Source: Amphiduros pacificus
Lineage: Eukaryota; Annelida; Polychaeta; Phyllodocida; Hesionidae
DNA: 64,000 nucleotides
Assembly (NCBI GenBank): GCA_949316495.1
Contig: OX439005.1
Span: forward strand, 10,780,001 to 10,844,000
Direction of reading: 5' to 3'
The notes under the pieces were generated by a model. That model saw only the letters and a list, made by a program, of their open reading frames with translations. It made no database searches and was not told the origin of the DNA. The position numbers were made by a program, and so were the translations under genes. Within the stretch, counting starts at the first letter, position 1. The number at the start of each line of letters is the position of its first letter. Positions 52,601-64,000 of this stretch are shown here, piece after piece.

Positions 52601-54275
52601 TTGATTTTTTTTGGAGGCTGTAGTGATCAGCATGTATTCTTGAAAAATTCAAAACCAATATTTGGCCCCTTTCTGACGTTACCGTTGATCATCGGCACGT
52701 CAGAAATCGCTCAGCTCGCTCCGAAAAATTGTTTGAAGGTGTATCTCACCCCAATGCACATCTTTGATTTTTTTGGAGGCTGTAGTGATCAGCATGTATA
52801 AATGAAAAATTCAAAACCAATATTTAGCCCCTGTGTGACGTTACCGTTGATCAACGGCACGTCAGAAATCGATTGGCTGGCTCTGAAATTTTGTTCTGAA
52901 GTGTATCTCACCCCACACCACATTTGTGATTTTTTTGGAGGCTGTAGTGATCAGCATGTATTCTTGAAAAATTCAAATTCAATATTTGGCCCCTGTGTGA
53001 CGCTGCCGTTGATCATCGGCATGTCAGAAATCGCTCAGCTCGCTCCGAAAAATTGTTTTAAGGTGTATCTGACCCCAATGCACATCTTTGATATTTTTGA
53101 AGGCTGTAGTGATCAGCATGTATAAATGAAAAATTCAAAACCAATATTTAGCCCCTGTGTGACGTTACCGTTGATCAACGGCACGTCAGAAATCGCTCAG
53201 CTCGCTCCGAAAAATTGTTTGAAGGTGTATCTCACCCCAATGCACATCTTTGATTTTTTTGGAGGCTGTAGTGATCAGCATGTATTTTTAAAAAATTCAA
53301 AACCAATATTTGGCCCCTTTCTGACGTTACCGTTGATCATCGGCACGTCAGAAATCGCTCAGCTCGCTCCGAAAAATTGTTTTAAGGTGTATCTCACCCC
53401 AATGCACATCTTTGATTTTTTTGGAGGCTGTAGTGATCAGCATGTATTCTTGAAAAATTCAAATTCAATATTTGGCCCCTGTGTGACACTGCCGTTGATC
53501 ATCGGCATGTCACAAATCGATTGGGTGACTCTGAAATTTTGTTTTAAGGTGTATCTCACCCCAATGCACATCTTTGATTTTTTTGGAGGCTGTAGCGATC
53601 AGCATGTATAAATGAAAAATTCAAAACCAATATTTAGCCCCTGTGTGACGTTACCGTTGATCAACGGCACGTCAGAAATCGATTGGCTGGCTCTGAAATT
53701 TTGTTCTGAAGTGTATCTCACCCCACACCACATTTGTGATTTTTTTGGAGGCTGTAGTGATCAGCATGTATTCTTGAAAAATTCAAATTCAATATTTGGC
53801 CCCTGTGTGACGCTGCCGTTGATCATCGGCATGTCAGAAATCGCTCAGCTCGCTCCGAAAAATTGTTTTAAGGTGTATCTGACCCCAATGCACATCTTTG
53901 ATTTTTTTGGAGGCTGTAGTGATCAGCATTTATTCTTGAAAAATTCAAAACTAATATTTGGCCACTTTCTGACGTTACCGTTGATCATCGGCACGTCAGA
54001 AATCGCTCAGCTCGCTCCGAAAAATTGTTTGAAGGTGTATCTCACCCCAATGCACATCTTTGATTTTTTTGGAGGCTGTAGTGATCAGCATGTATAAATG
54101 AAAAATTCAAAACCAATATTTAGCCCCTGTGTGACGTTACCGTTGATCAACGGCACGTCAGAAATCGATTGGCTGGCTCTGAAATGTTGTTCTGAAGTGT
54201 ATCTCACCCCACACCACATTTGTGATTTTTTTGGAGGCTGTAGTGATCAGCATGTATTCTTGAAAAATTCAAATT
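46621..54275 (+). repeat. Higher-order repeat unit C, rearranged A/B mosaic
   Basis: It begins like A1 (offset 46,620) through the CACGTG marker at 46985. It then lacks one monomer near 47690, and from 48227 follows the block found at 6629 in A1. A 909-bp block sits at 49946-50854. Past about 51130, where an extra T lies in CCCCTATTGCACATC, the order of families no longer follows A or B. Gamma, alpha and hybrid monomers alternate with private variants such as ATGGACATC near 52592 and GTAGCGATCAG near 53593. Confidence 0.75.
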
Positions 54276-57200
54276 CAATATTTGGCCCCTGTGTGACGCT
54301 GCCGTTGATCATCAGCACGTCAGAAATCGCTCAGCTCGCTCCGAAAAATTGTTTTAAGGTGTATCTCACCCCACACCACATTTGTGATTTTTTTGGAGGC
54401 TGTAGTGATCAGCATGTATTCTTGAAAAATTCAAATTCAATATTTAGCCCCTGTGTGACGCTGCCGTTGATCATCGGCATGTCACAAATCGATTGGGTGA
54501 CTCTGAAATTTTGTTTGAAGGTGTATCTCACCCCTATGCACATCTTTGATTTTTTTGGAGGCTGTAGTGATCAGCATGTATTCTTGAAAAATTCAAAACC
54601 AATATTTGGCCCCTTTCTGACGTTACCGTTGATCATCGGCACGTGAGAAATCGTTCAGCTCGCTCCGAAATTTTGTTTAAAGGTGTATCCCACCCCAATG
54701 CACATCTTTGATTTTTTTTGGAGGCTGTAGTGATCAGCATTTATTCTTGAAAAATTCAAAACTAATATTTGGCCCCTTTCTGACGTTACCGTTGATCATC
54801 GGCACATTAGAAATCGCTCAGCTCGCTCCGAAATTTTGTTTAAAGGTGTATCCCACCCCAATGCACATCTTTGATTTTTTTGGAGGCTGTAGTGATCAGC
54901 ATTTATTTTTGAAAAATTCAAAACTAATATTTGGCCCCTTTCTGACGTTACCGTTGATCATCGGCACGTCAGAAATCGCTCAGCTTGCTCCGAAAAATTG
55001 TTTGAAGGTGTATCTGACCCCAATGCACATCTTTGATTTTTTTTGGAGGCTGTAGTGATCAGCATGTATTCTTGAAAAATTCAAAACCAATATTTAGCCC
55101 CTGTGTGACGTTACCGTTGATCAACGGCACGTCAGAAATCGATTGGCTGGCTCTGAAATTTTGTTCTGAAGTGTATCTCACCCCACACCACATTTGTGAT
55201 TTTTTTGGAGGCTGTAGTGATCAGCATGTATTCTTGAAAAATTCAAATTCAATATTTGGCCCCTGTGTGACGCTGCCGTTGATCATCGGCATGTCAGAAA
55301 TCGCTCAGCTCGCTCCGAAAAATTGTTTTAAGGTGTATCTGACCCCAATGCACATCTTTGATTTTTTTGGAGGCTGTAGTGATCAGCATTTATTCTTGAA
55401 AAATTCAAAACTAATATTTGGCCACTTTCTGACGTTACCGTTGATCATCGGCACGTCAGAAATCGCTCAGCTCGCTCCGAAAAATTGTTTGAAGGTGTAT
55501 CTCACCCCAATGCACATCTTTGATTTTTTTGGAGGCTGTAGTGATCAGCATGTATAAATGAAAAATTCAAAACCAATATTTAGCCCCTGTGTGACGTTAC
55601 TGTTGATCAACGGCACGTCAGAAATCGATTGGCTGGCTCTGAAATGTTGTTCTGAAGTGTATCTCACCCCACACCACATTTGTGATTTTTTTGGAGGCTG
55701 TAGTGATCAGCATGTATTCTTGAAAAATTCAAATTCAATATTTCGCCCCTGTGTGACGCTGCCGTTGATCATCAGCACGTCAGAAATCGCTCAGCTCGCT
55801 CCGAAAAATTGTTTTAAGGTGTATCTCACCCCACACCACATTTGTGATTTTTTTGGAGGCTGTAGTGATCAGCATGTATTCTTGAAAAATTCAAATTCAA
55901 TATTTAGCCCCTGTGTGACGCTGCCGTTGATCATCGGCATGTCACAAATCGATTGGGTGACTCTGAAATTTTGTTTGAAGGTGTATCTCACCCCAATTCA
56001 CATCTTTGATTTTTTTGGAGGCTGTAGTGATCAGCATGTATAAATGAAAAATTCAAAACCAATATTTAGCCCCTGTGTGACGTTACCGTTGATCAACGGC
56101 ACGTCAGAAATCGATTGGCTGGCTCTGAAATGTTGTTCTGAAGTGTATCTCACCCCACACCACATTTGTGATTTTTTTGGAGGCTGTAGTGATCAGCATG
56201 TATTCTTGAAAAATTCAAATTCAATATTTCGCCCCTGTGTGACGCTGCCGTTGATCATCAGCACGTCAGAAATCGCTCAGCTCGCTCCGAAAAATTGTTT
56301 TAAGGTGTATCTCACCCCACACCACATTTGTGATTTTTTTGGAGGCTGTAGTGATCAGCATGTATTCTTGAAAAATTCAAAACCAATATTTGGCCCCTTT
56401 CTGACGTTACCGTTGATCATCGGCACGTCAGAAATCGCTCAGCTCGCTCCGAAATTTTGTTTAAAGGTGTATCCCACCCCAATGCACATCTTTGATTTTT
56501 TTGGAGGCTGTAGTGATCAGCATTTATTCTTGAAAAATTCAAAACTAATATTTGGCCCCTTTCTGACGTTACCGTTGATCATCGGCACGTCAGAAATCGC
56601 TCAGCTCGCTCCGAAAATTTGTTTGAAGGTGTATCTCACCCCACACCACATTTGTGATTTTTTTGGAGGCTGTAGTGATCAGCATGTTTTTTAAAAAAAT
56701 TCAAAACCAATATTTGGCCCCTTTCTGACGTTACCGTTGATCATCGGCACGTCAGAAATCGCTCAGCTCGCTCCGAAAAATTGTTTTAAGGTGTATCTCA
56801 CCCCAATGCACATCTTTGATTTTTTTGGAGGCTGTAGTGATCAGCATGTATTCTTGAAAAATTCAAATTCAATATTTGGCCCCTGTGTGACGCTGCCGTT
56901 GATCATCGGCATGTCACAAATCGATTGGGTGACTCTGAAATTTTGTTTGAAGGTGTATCTCACCCCAATTCACATCTTTGATTTTTTTGGAGGCTGTAGT
57001 GATCAGCATTTATTCTTGAAAAATTCAAAACTAATATTTGGCCCCTTTCTGACGTTACCGTTGATCATCGGCACGTCAGAAATCGCTCAGCTCGCTCCGA
57101 AAAATTGTTTTAAGGTGTATCTCACCCCAATGCACATCTTTGATTTTTTTGGAGGCTGTTATGATCAGCATGTATAAATGAAAAATTCAAAACCAATATT

Positions 57201-60200
57201 TAGCCCCTGTGTGACGTTACCGTTGATCAACGGCACGTCAGAAATCGATTGGCTGGCTCTGAAATTTTGTTCTGAAGTGTATCTCACCCCACACCACATT
57301 TGTGATTTTTTTGGAGGCTGTAGTGATCAGCATGTATTCTTGAAAAATTCAAATTCAATATTTAGCCCCTGTGTGACGCTGCCGTTGATCATCGGCATGT
57401 CACAAATCGATTGGGTGACTCTGAAATTTTGTTTGAAGGTGTATCTCACCCCTATGCACATCTTTGATTTTTTTGGAGGCTGTAGTGATCAGCATGTATT
57501 CTTGAAAAATTCAAAACCAATATTTGGCCCCTTTCTGACGTTACCGTTGATCATCGGCACGTCAGAAATCGCTCAGGTCGCTCCGAAAAATTGTTTTAAA
57601 GTGTATCTGACCCCAATGCACATCTTTGATTTTTTTGGAGGCTGTAGTGATCAGCATGTATAAATGAAAAATTCAAAACCAATATTTGGCCCCTTTCTGA
57701 CGTTACCGTTGATCATCGGCACGTCAGAAATCGCTCAGCTCGCTCCGAAAAATTGTTTTAAGGTGTATCTCACCCCAATGCACATCTTTGATTTTTTTGG
57801 AGGCTGTTATGATCAGCATGTATAAATGAAAAATTCAAAACCAATATTTAGCCCCTGTGTGACGTTACCGTTGATCAACGGCACGTCAGAAATCGATTGG
57901 CTGGCTCTGAAATTTTGTTCTGAAGTGTATCTCACCCCACACCACATTTGTGATTTTTTTGGAGGCTGTAGTGATCAGCATGTATTCTTGAAAAATTCAA
58001 ATTCAATATTTAGCCCCTGTGTGACGCTGCCGTTGATCATCGGCATGTCACAAATCGATTGGGTGACTCTGAAATTTTGTTTGAAGGTGTATCTCACCCC
58101 AATTCACATCTTTGATTTTTTTGGAGGCTGTAGTGATCAGCATGTATAAATGAAAAATTCAAAACCAATATTTAGCCCCTGTGTGACGTTACCGTTGATC
58201 AACGGCACGTCAGAAATCGATTGGCTGGCTCTGAAATGTTGTTCTGAAGTGTATCTCACCCCACACCACATTTGTGATTTTTTTGGAGGCTGTAGTGATC
58301 AGCATGTATTCTTGAAAAATTCAAATTCAATATTTCGCCCCTGTGTGACGCTGCCGTTGATCATCAGCACGTCAGAAATCGCTCAGCTCGCTCCGAAAAA
58401 TTGTTTTAAGGTGTATCTCACCCCACACCACATTTGTGATTTTTTTGGAGGCTGTAGTGATCAGCATGTATTCTTGAAAAATTCAAATTCAATATTTAGC
58501 CCCTGTGTGACGCTGCCGTTGATCATCGGCATGTCACAAATCGATTGGGTGACTCTGAAATTTTGTTTGAAGGTGTATCTCACCCCAATGCACATCTTTG
58601 ATTTTTTTGGAGGCTGTAGTGATCAGCATTTATTCTTGAAAAATTCAAAACTAATATTTGGCCCCTTTCTGACGTTACCGTTGATCATCGGCACGTCAGA
58701 AATGATCAACGCTCAGCTCACTCCGAAAAATTGTTTTAAGGTGTATCTCACCCCAATGGACATCTTTGATTTTTTTTGGAGGCTGTAGCGATCAGCATGT
58801 ATAAATGAAAAATTCAAAACCAATATTTAGCCCCTGTGTGACGTTACCGTTGATCAACGGCACGTCAGAAATCGATTGGCTGGCTCTGAAATTTTGTTCT
58901 GAAGTGTATCTCACCCCACACCACATTTGTGATTTTTTTGGAGGCTGTAGTGATCAGCATGTATTCTTGAAAAATTCAAATTCAATATTTGGCCCCTGTG
59001 TGACGCTGCCGTTGATCATCGGCATGTCAGAAATCGCTCAGCTCGCTCCGAAAAATTGTTTTAAGGTGTATCTGACCCCAATGCACATCTTTGATATTTT
59101 TGGAGGCTGTAGTGATCAGCATGTATAAATGAAAAATTCAAAACCAATATTTAGCCCCTGTGTGACGTTACCGTTGATCAACGGCACGTCAGAAATCGCT
59201 CAGCTCGCTCCGAAAAATTGTTTGAAGGTGTATCTCACCCCAATGCACATATTTGATTTTTTTGGAGGCTGTAGTGATCAGCATGTATTTTTAAAAAATT
59301 CAAAACCAATATTTGGCCCCTTTCTGACGTTACCGTTGATCATCGGCACGTCAGAAATCGCTCAGCTCGCTCCGAAAAATTGTTTTAAGGTGTATCTCAC
59401 CCCAATGCACATCTTTGATTTTTTTGGAGGCTGTTATGATCAGCATGTATAAATGAAAAATTCAAAACCAATATTTAGCCCCTGTGTGACGTTACCGTTG
59501 ATCAACGGCACGTCAGAAATCGATTGGCTGGCTCTGAAATTTTGTTCTGAAGTGTATCTCACCCCACACCACATTTGTGATTTTTTTGGAGGCTGTAGTG
59601 ATCAGCATGTATTCTTGAAAAATTCAAATTCAATATTTAGCCCCTGTGTGACGCTGCCGTTGATCATCGGCATGTCACAAATCGATTGGGTGACTCTGAA
59701 ATTTTGTTTGAAGGTGTATCTCACCCCTATGCACATCTTTGATTTTTTTGGAGGCTGTAGTGATCAGCATGTATTCTTGAAAAATTCAAAACCAATATTT
59801 GGCCCCTTTCTGACGTTACCGTTGATCATCGGCACGTCAGAAATCGCTCAGGTCGCTCCGAAAAATTGTTTTAAAGTGTATCTGACCCCAATGCACATCT
59901 TTGATTTTTTTGGAGGCTGTAGTGATCAGCATGTATTCTTGAAAAATTCAAAACCAATATTTGGCCCCTTTCTGACGTTACCGTTGATCATCGGCACGTC
60001 AGAAATCGCTCAGCTCGCTCCGAAAAATTGTTTTAAGGTGTATCTCACCCCAATGCACATCTTTGATTTTTTTGGAGGCTGTTATGATCAGCATGTATAA
60101 ATGAAAAATTCAAAACCAATATTTAGCCCCTGTGTGACGTTACCGTTGATCAACGGCACGTCAGAAATCGATTGGCTGGCTCTGAAATTTTGTTCTGAAG

Positions 60201-63200
60201 TGTATCTCACCCCACACCACATTTGTGATTTTTTTGGAGGCTGTAGTGATCAGCATGTATTCTTGAAAAATTCAAATTCATTATTTAGCCCCTGTGTGAC
60301 GCTGCCGTTGATCATCGGCATGTCACAAATCGATTGGGTGACTCTGAAATTTTGTTTGAAGGTGTATCTGACCCCAATGCACATCTTTGATATTTTTGGA
60401 GGCTGTAGTGATCAGCATGTATAAATGAAAAATTCAAAACTAATATTTAGCCCCTGTGTGACGTTACCGTTGATCAACGGCACGTCAGAAATCGCTCAGC
60501 TCGCTCCGAAAAATTGTTTTAAGGTGTATCTCACCCCAATGCACATCTTTGATTTTTTTGGAGGCTGTAGTGATCAGCATGTATTCTTGAAAAATTCAAA
60601 TTCAATATTTGGCCCCTGTGTGACGCTGCCGTTGATCATCGGCATGTCACAAATCGATTGGGTGACTCTGAAATTTTGTTTTAAGGTGTATCTCACCCCA
60701 ATTCACATCTTTGATTTTTTTGGAGGCTGTTGTGATCAGCATGTATAAATGAAAAATTCAAAACCAATATTTAGCCCCTGTGTGACGTTACCGTTGATCA
60801 ACGGCACGTCAGAAATCGCTCAGCTCACTCCGAAAAATTGTTTTAAGGTGTATCTCACCCCACACCACATTTGTGATTTTTTTGGAGGCTGTAGTGATCA
60901 GCATGTATTCTTGAAAAATTCAAATTCAATATTTCGCCCCTGTGTGACGCTGCCGTTGATCATCAGCACGTCAGAAATCGCTCAGCTCGCTCCGAAAAAT
61001 TGTTTTAAGGTGTATCTCACCCCACACCACATTTGTGATTTTTTTGGAGGCTGTAGTGATCAGCATGTATTCTTGAAAAATTCAAATTCAATATTTAGCC
61101 CCTGTGTGACGCTGCCGTTGATCATCGGCATGTCACAAATCGATTGGGTGACTCTGAAATTTTGTTTGAAGGTGTATCTCACCCCAATGCACATCTTTGA
61201 TTTTTTTGGAGGCTGTAGTGATCAGCATTTATTCTTGAAAAATTCAAAACTAATATTTGGCCCCTTTCTGACGTTACCGTTGATCATCGGCACGTCAGAA
61301 ATCGCTCAGCTCACTCCGAAAAATTGTTTTAAGGTGTATCTCACCCCAATGGACATCTTTGATTTTTTTTGGAGGCTGTAGTGATCAGCATGTATTCTTG
61401 AAAAATTCAAAACCAATATTTGGCCCCTTTCTGACGTTACCGTTGATCATCGGCACGTCAGAAATCGCTCAGCTCGCTCCGAAAAATTGTTTGAAGGTGT
61501 ATCTCACCCCAATGCACATCTTTGATTTTTTTGGAGGCTGTAGTGATCAGCATGTATAAATGAAAAATTCAAAACCAATATTTAGCCCCTGTGTGACGTT
61601 ACCGTTGATCAACGGCACGTCAGAAATCGATTGGCTGGCTCTGAAATTTTGTTCTGAAGTGTATCTCACCCCACACCACATTTGTGATTTTTTTGGAGGC
61701 TGTAGTGATCAGCATGTATTCTTGAAAAATTCAAATTCAATATTTGGCCCCTGTGTGACGCTGCCGTTGATCATCGGCATGTCAGAAATCGCTCAGCTCG
61801 CTCCGAAAAATTGTTTTAAGGTGTATCTGACCCCAATGCACATCTTTGATATTTTTGGAGGCTGTAGTGATCAGCATGTATAAATGAAAAATTCAAAACC
61901 AATATTTAGCCCCTGTGTGACGTTACCGTTGATCAACGGCACGTCAGAAATCGCTCAGCTCGCTCCGAAAAATTGTTTGAAGGTGTATCTCACCCCAATG
62001 CACATCTTTGATTTTTTTGGAGGCTGTAGTGATCAGCATGTATTTTTAAAAAATTCAAAACCAATATTTGGCCCCTTTCTGACGTTACCGTTGATCATCG
62101 GCACGTCAGAAATCGCTCAGCTCGCTCCGAAAAATTGTTTTAAGGTGTATCTCACCCCAATGCACATCTTTGATTTTTTTGGAGGCTGTAGTGATCAGCA
62201 TGTATTCTTGAAAAATTCAAATTCAATATTTGGCCCCTGTGTGACACTGCCGTTGATCATCGGCATGTCACAAATCGATTGGGTGACTCTGAAATTTTGT
62301 TTTAAGGTGTATCTCACCCCAATGCACATCTTTGATTTTTTTGGAGGCTGTAGCGATCAGCATGTATAAATGAAAAATTCAAAACCAATATTTAGCCCCT
62401 GTGTGACGTTACCGTTGATCAACGGCACGTCAGAAATCGATTGGCTGGCTCTGAAATTTTGTTCTGAAGTGTATCTCACCCCACACCACATTTGTGATTT
62501 TTTTGGAGGCTGTAGTGATCAGCATGTATTCTTGAAAAATTCAAATTCAATATTTGGCCCCTGTGTGACGCTGCCGTTGATCATCGGCATGTCAGAAATC
62601 GCTCAGCTCGCTCCGAAAAATTGTTTTAAGGTGTATCTGACCCCAATGCACATCTTTGATATTTTTGGAGGCTGTAGTGATCAGCATGTATAAATGAAAA
62701 ATTCAAAACCAATATTTAGCCCCTGTGTGACGTTACCGTTGATCAACGGCACGTCAGAAATCGCTCAGCTCGCTCCGAAAAATTGTTTGAAGGTGTATCT
62801 CACCCCAATGCACATATTTGATTTTTTTGGAGGCTGTAGTGATCAGCATGTATTTTTAAAAAATTCAAAACCAATATTTGGCCCCTTTCTGACGTTACCG
62901 TTGATCATCGGCACGTCAGAAATCGCTCAGGTCGCTCCGAAAAATTGTTTTAAGGTGTATCTGACCCCAATGCACATCTTTGATATTTTTGGAGGCTGTA
63001 GTGATCAGCATGTATAAATGAAAAATTCAAAACCAATATTTAGCCCCTGTGTGACGTTACCGTTGATCAACGGCACGTCAGAAATCGCTCAGCTCGCTCC
63101 GAAAAATTGTTTTAAGGTGTATCTCACCCCAATGCACATCTTTGATTTTTTTGGAGGCTGTTATGATCAGCATGTATAAATGAAAAATTCAAAACCAATA

Positions 63201-64000
63201 TTTAGCCCCTGTGTGACGTTACCGTTGATCAACGGCACGTCAGAAATCGATTGGCTGGCTCTGAAATTTTGTTCTGAAGTGTATCTCACCCCACACCACA
63301 TTTGTGATTTTTTTGGAGGCTGTAGTGATCAGCATGTATTCTTGAAAAATTCAAATTCAATATTTAGCCCCTGTGTGACGCTGCCGTTGATCATCGGCAT
63401 GTCACAAATCGATTGGGTGACTCTGAAATTTTGTTTGAAGGTGTATCTCACCCCTATGCACATCTTTGATTTTTTTGGAGGCTGTAGTGATCAGCATGTA
63501 TTCTTGAAAAATTCAAAACCAATATTTGGCCCCTTTCTGACGTTACCGTTGATCATCGGCACGTCAGAAATCGCTCAGGTCGCTCCGAAAAATTGTTTTA
63601 AAGTGTATCTGACCCCAATGCACATCTTTGATTTTTTTGGAGGCTGTAGTGATCAGCATGTATTCTTGAAAAATTCAAAACCAATATTTGGCCCCTTTCT
63701 GACGTTACCGTTGATCATCGGCACGTCAGAAATCGCTCAGCTCGCTCCGAAAAATTGTTTTAAGGTGTATCTCACCCCAATGCACATCTTTGATTTTTTT
63801 GGAGGCTGTTATGATCAGCATGTATAAATGAAAAATTCAAAACCAATATTTAGCCCCTGTGTGACGTTACCGTTGATCAACGGCACGTCAGAAATCGATT
63901 GGCTGGCTCTGAAATTTTGTTCTGAAGTGTATCTCACCCCACACCACATTTGTGATTTTTTTGGAGGCTGTAGTGATCAGCATGTATTCTTGAAAAATTC
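54276..64000 (+). repeat. Unit D, partial and irregular
   Basis: From about 54438 to 57000 it parallels A1 (offset 54,275 at landmarks 371, 433, 758, 1283, 1769 and 2462). Beyond that no further CACGTG marker appears before the window ends. The remaining 7 kb is a mosaic of short blocks. About 60880-62660 repeats about 52120-53900 at offset 8,758. Landmarks 58805 and 59129 recur at 62370 and 62694 (offset 3,565), and 59453 recurs at 63180 (offset 3,727). The right boundary is cut by the window. Confidence 0.7.
58704..58709 (+). other. 6-bp insertion GATCAA in a gamma monomer
   Basis: Normal AGAAATCGCTCAG reads AGAAATGATCAACGCTCAG here. The insertion creates a TGATCAACG string identical to part of the alpha dyad, suggesting it was copied from that element. 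It is the only such insertion in the window. Confidence 0.85.

Larger units (their letters stand above)
1..64000 (+). repeat. 162-bp tandem satellite array filling the window
   Basis: The same 162-bp sequence repeats head to tail from end to end; for example the CAATATTTAG monomer start at base 1 recurs at 163. All copies have the same orientation. Each monomer carries a CCCCTGTG or CCCCTTTC segment, a TGATCA dyad, a T-tract of seven in GATTTTTTTGG, and a second TGATCA 100 bp after the first. The first copy has 66 G+C of 162. No unique sequence, gene or mobile element interrupts the array, so all stretches without genes are this satellite. A role in centromere or heterochromatin structure is inference from the organisation only. 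Array ends lie outside the window on both sides. Confidence 0.98.

Noticed and set aside
1-64000. CRISPR array
   Set aside because: The whole 162-bp period repeats with no unique spacers between short repeats, and no cas-like genes are present.
1-64000. CENP-B box or primate alpha satellite
   Set aside because: The period is 162 rather than 171 bp. The closest strings (TTCGCCCC in some hybrids, TTCGGAGC on the minus strand) lack the A and CGGG positions of the box.
1-64000. Bacterial origin with Dam-type GATC sites
   Set aside because: GATC is frequent only because the monomer contains it twice; a 64-kb nested satellite array without genes is not bacterial.
1-64000. Transposon or retroelement insertion in the array
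   Set aside because: No stretch departs from the 162-bp monomer; every length change is explained by monomer-scale events, the 63-bp or 251-bp deletions, or insertions of 1-6 bp.
1-64000. tRNA, rRNA or microRNA hairpin genes
   Set aside because: No cloverleaf, rRNA core motif or long hairpin is seen. The dyad has no loop at its centre, which does not fit a microRNA precursor.

Overview
This window is one uninterrupted tandem satellite-DNA array running head to tail from the first base to the last. The basic monomer is 162 bp, about 41% G+C by hand count on the first copy, giving roughly 395 copies. I find no gene, RNA gene, transposon, CRISPR array or unique flanking sequence on either strand. 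Megabase-style satellite organisation of this kind points to a eukaryotic chromosome (centromeric, pericentromeric or other heterochromatin). I do not recognise the family and cannot name the species. It is not the 171-bp primate alpha satellite, and I see no CENP-B-box match.

Monomers fall into three main families, called alpha, beta and gamma here, plus recombinants between them. Alpha and gamma differ at about 19 of 162 positions by hand count. They are arranged in nested higher-order repeats (HORs). Seven long units can be placed from a private variant that creates the hexamer CACGTG once per unit: A1 1-10244, B1 10245-17796, A2 17797-29571, B2 29572-37285, A3 37286-46620, C 46621-54275 and D 54276 to the window end. 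A and B alternate, so A+B forms a super-unit of 17,796 bp in the first copy and 19,489 bp in the second. The 1,693-bp difference is fully explained by three events: one extra 1,782-bp (11-monomer) block in A2, a 251-bp deletion in A2, and a one-monomer (162-bp) deletion in B1. Smaller internal tandem blocks of 486, 909, 1,782 and 2,106 bp recur. Units C and D are rearranged mosaics with private variants and lower regularity, especially from about 51 kb on.

The most interesting signal is a 29-37 bp quasi-palindrome centred on TGATCA in nearly every monomer. The families differ by changes on both arms that keep the dyad paired: gamma has 10-bp outer arms, beta has a re-paired outer arm and a longer inner arm, and alpha has a perfect inner 14-bp palindrome. 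In one monomer lineage the B units carry a single arm change and the A units carry the matching second change, giving a fully paired dyad. Some recombinant monomers do break the dyad, so maintenance by selection is not proven.

The monomer length is a multiple of three and one plus-strand frame happens to be open, so conceptual translation gives strings of 63-287 codons. These are artefacts of the satellite period. They are interrupted by recurrent stop-bearing monomer variants, and the differences between families are largely amino-acid changing, so I annotate no coding sequence.
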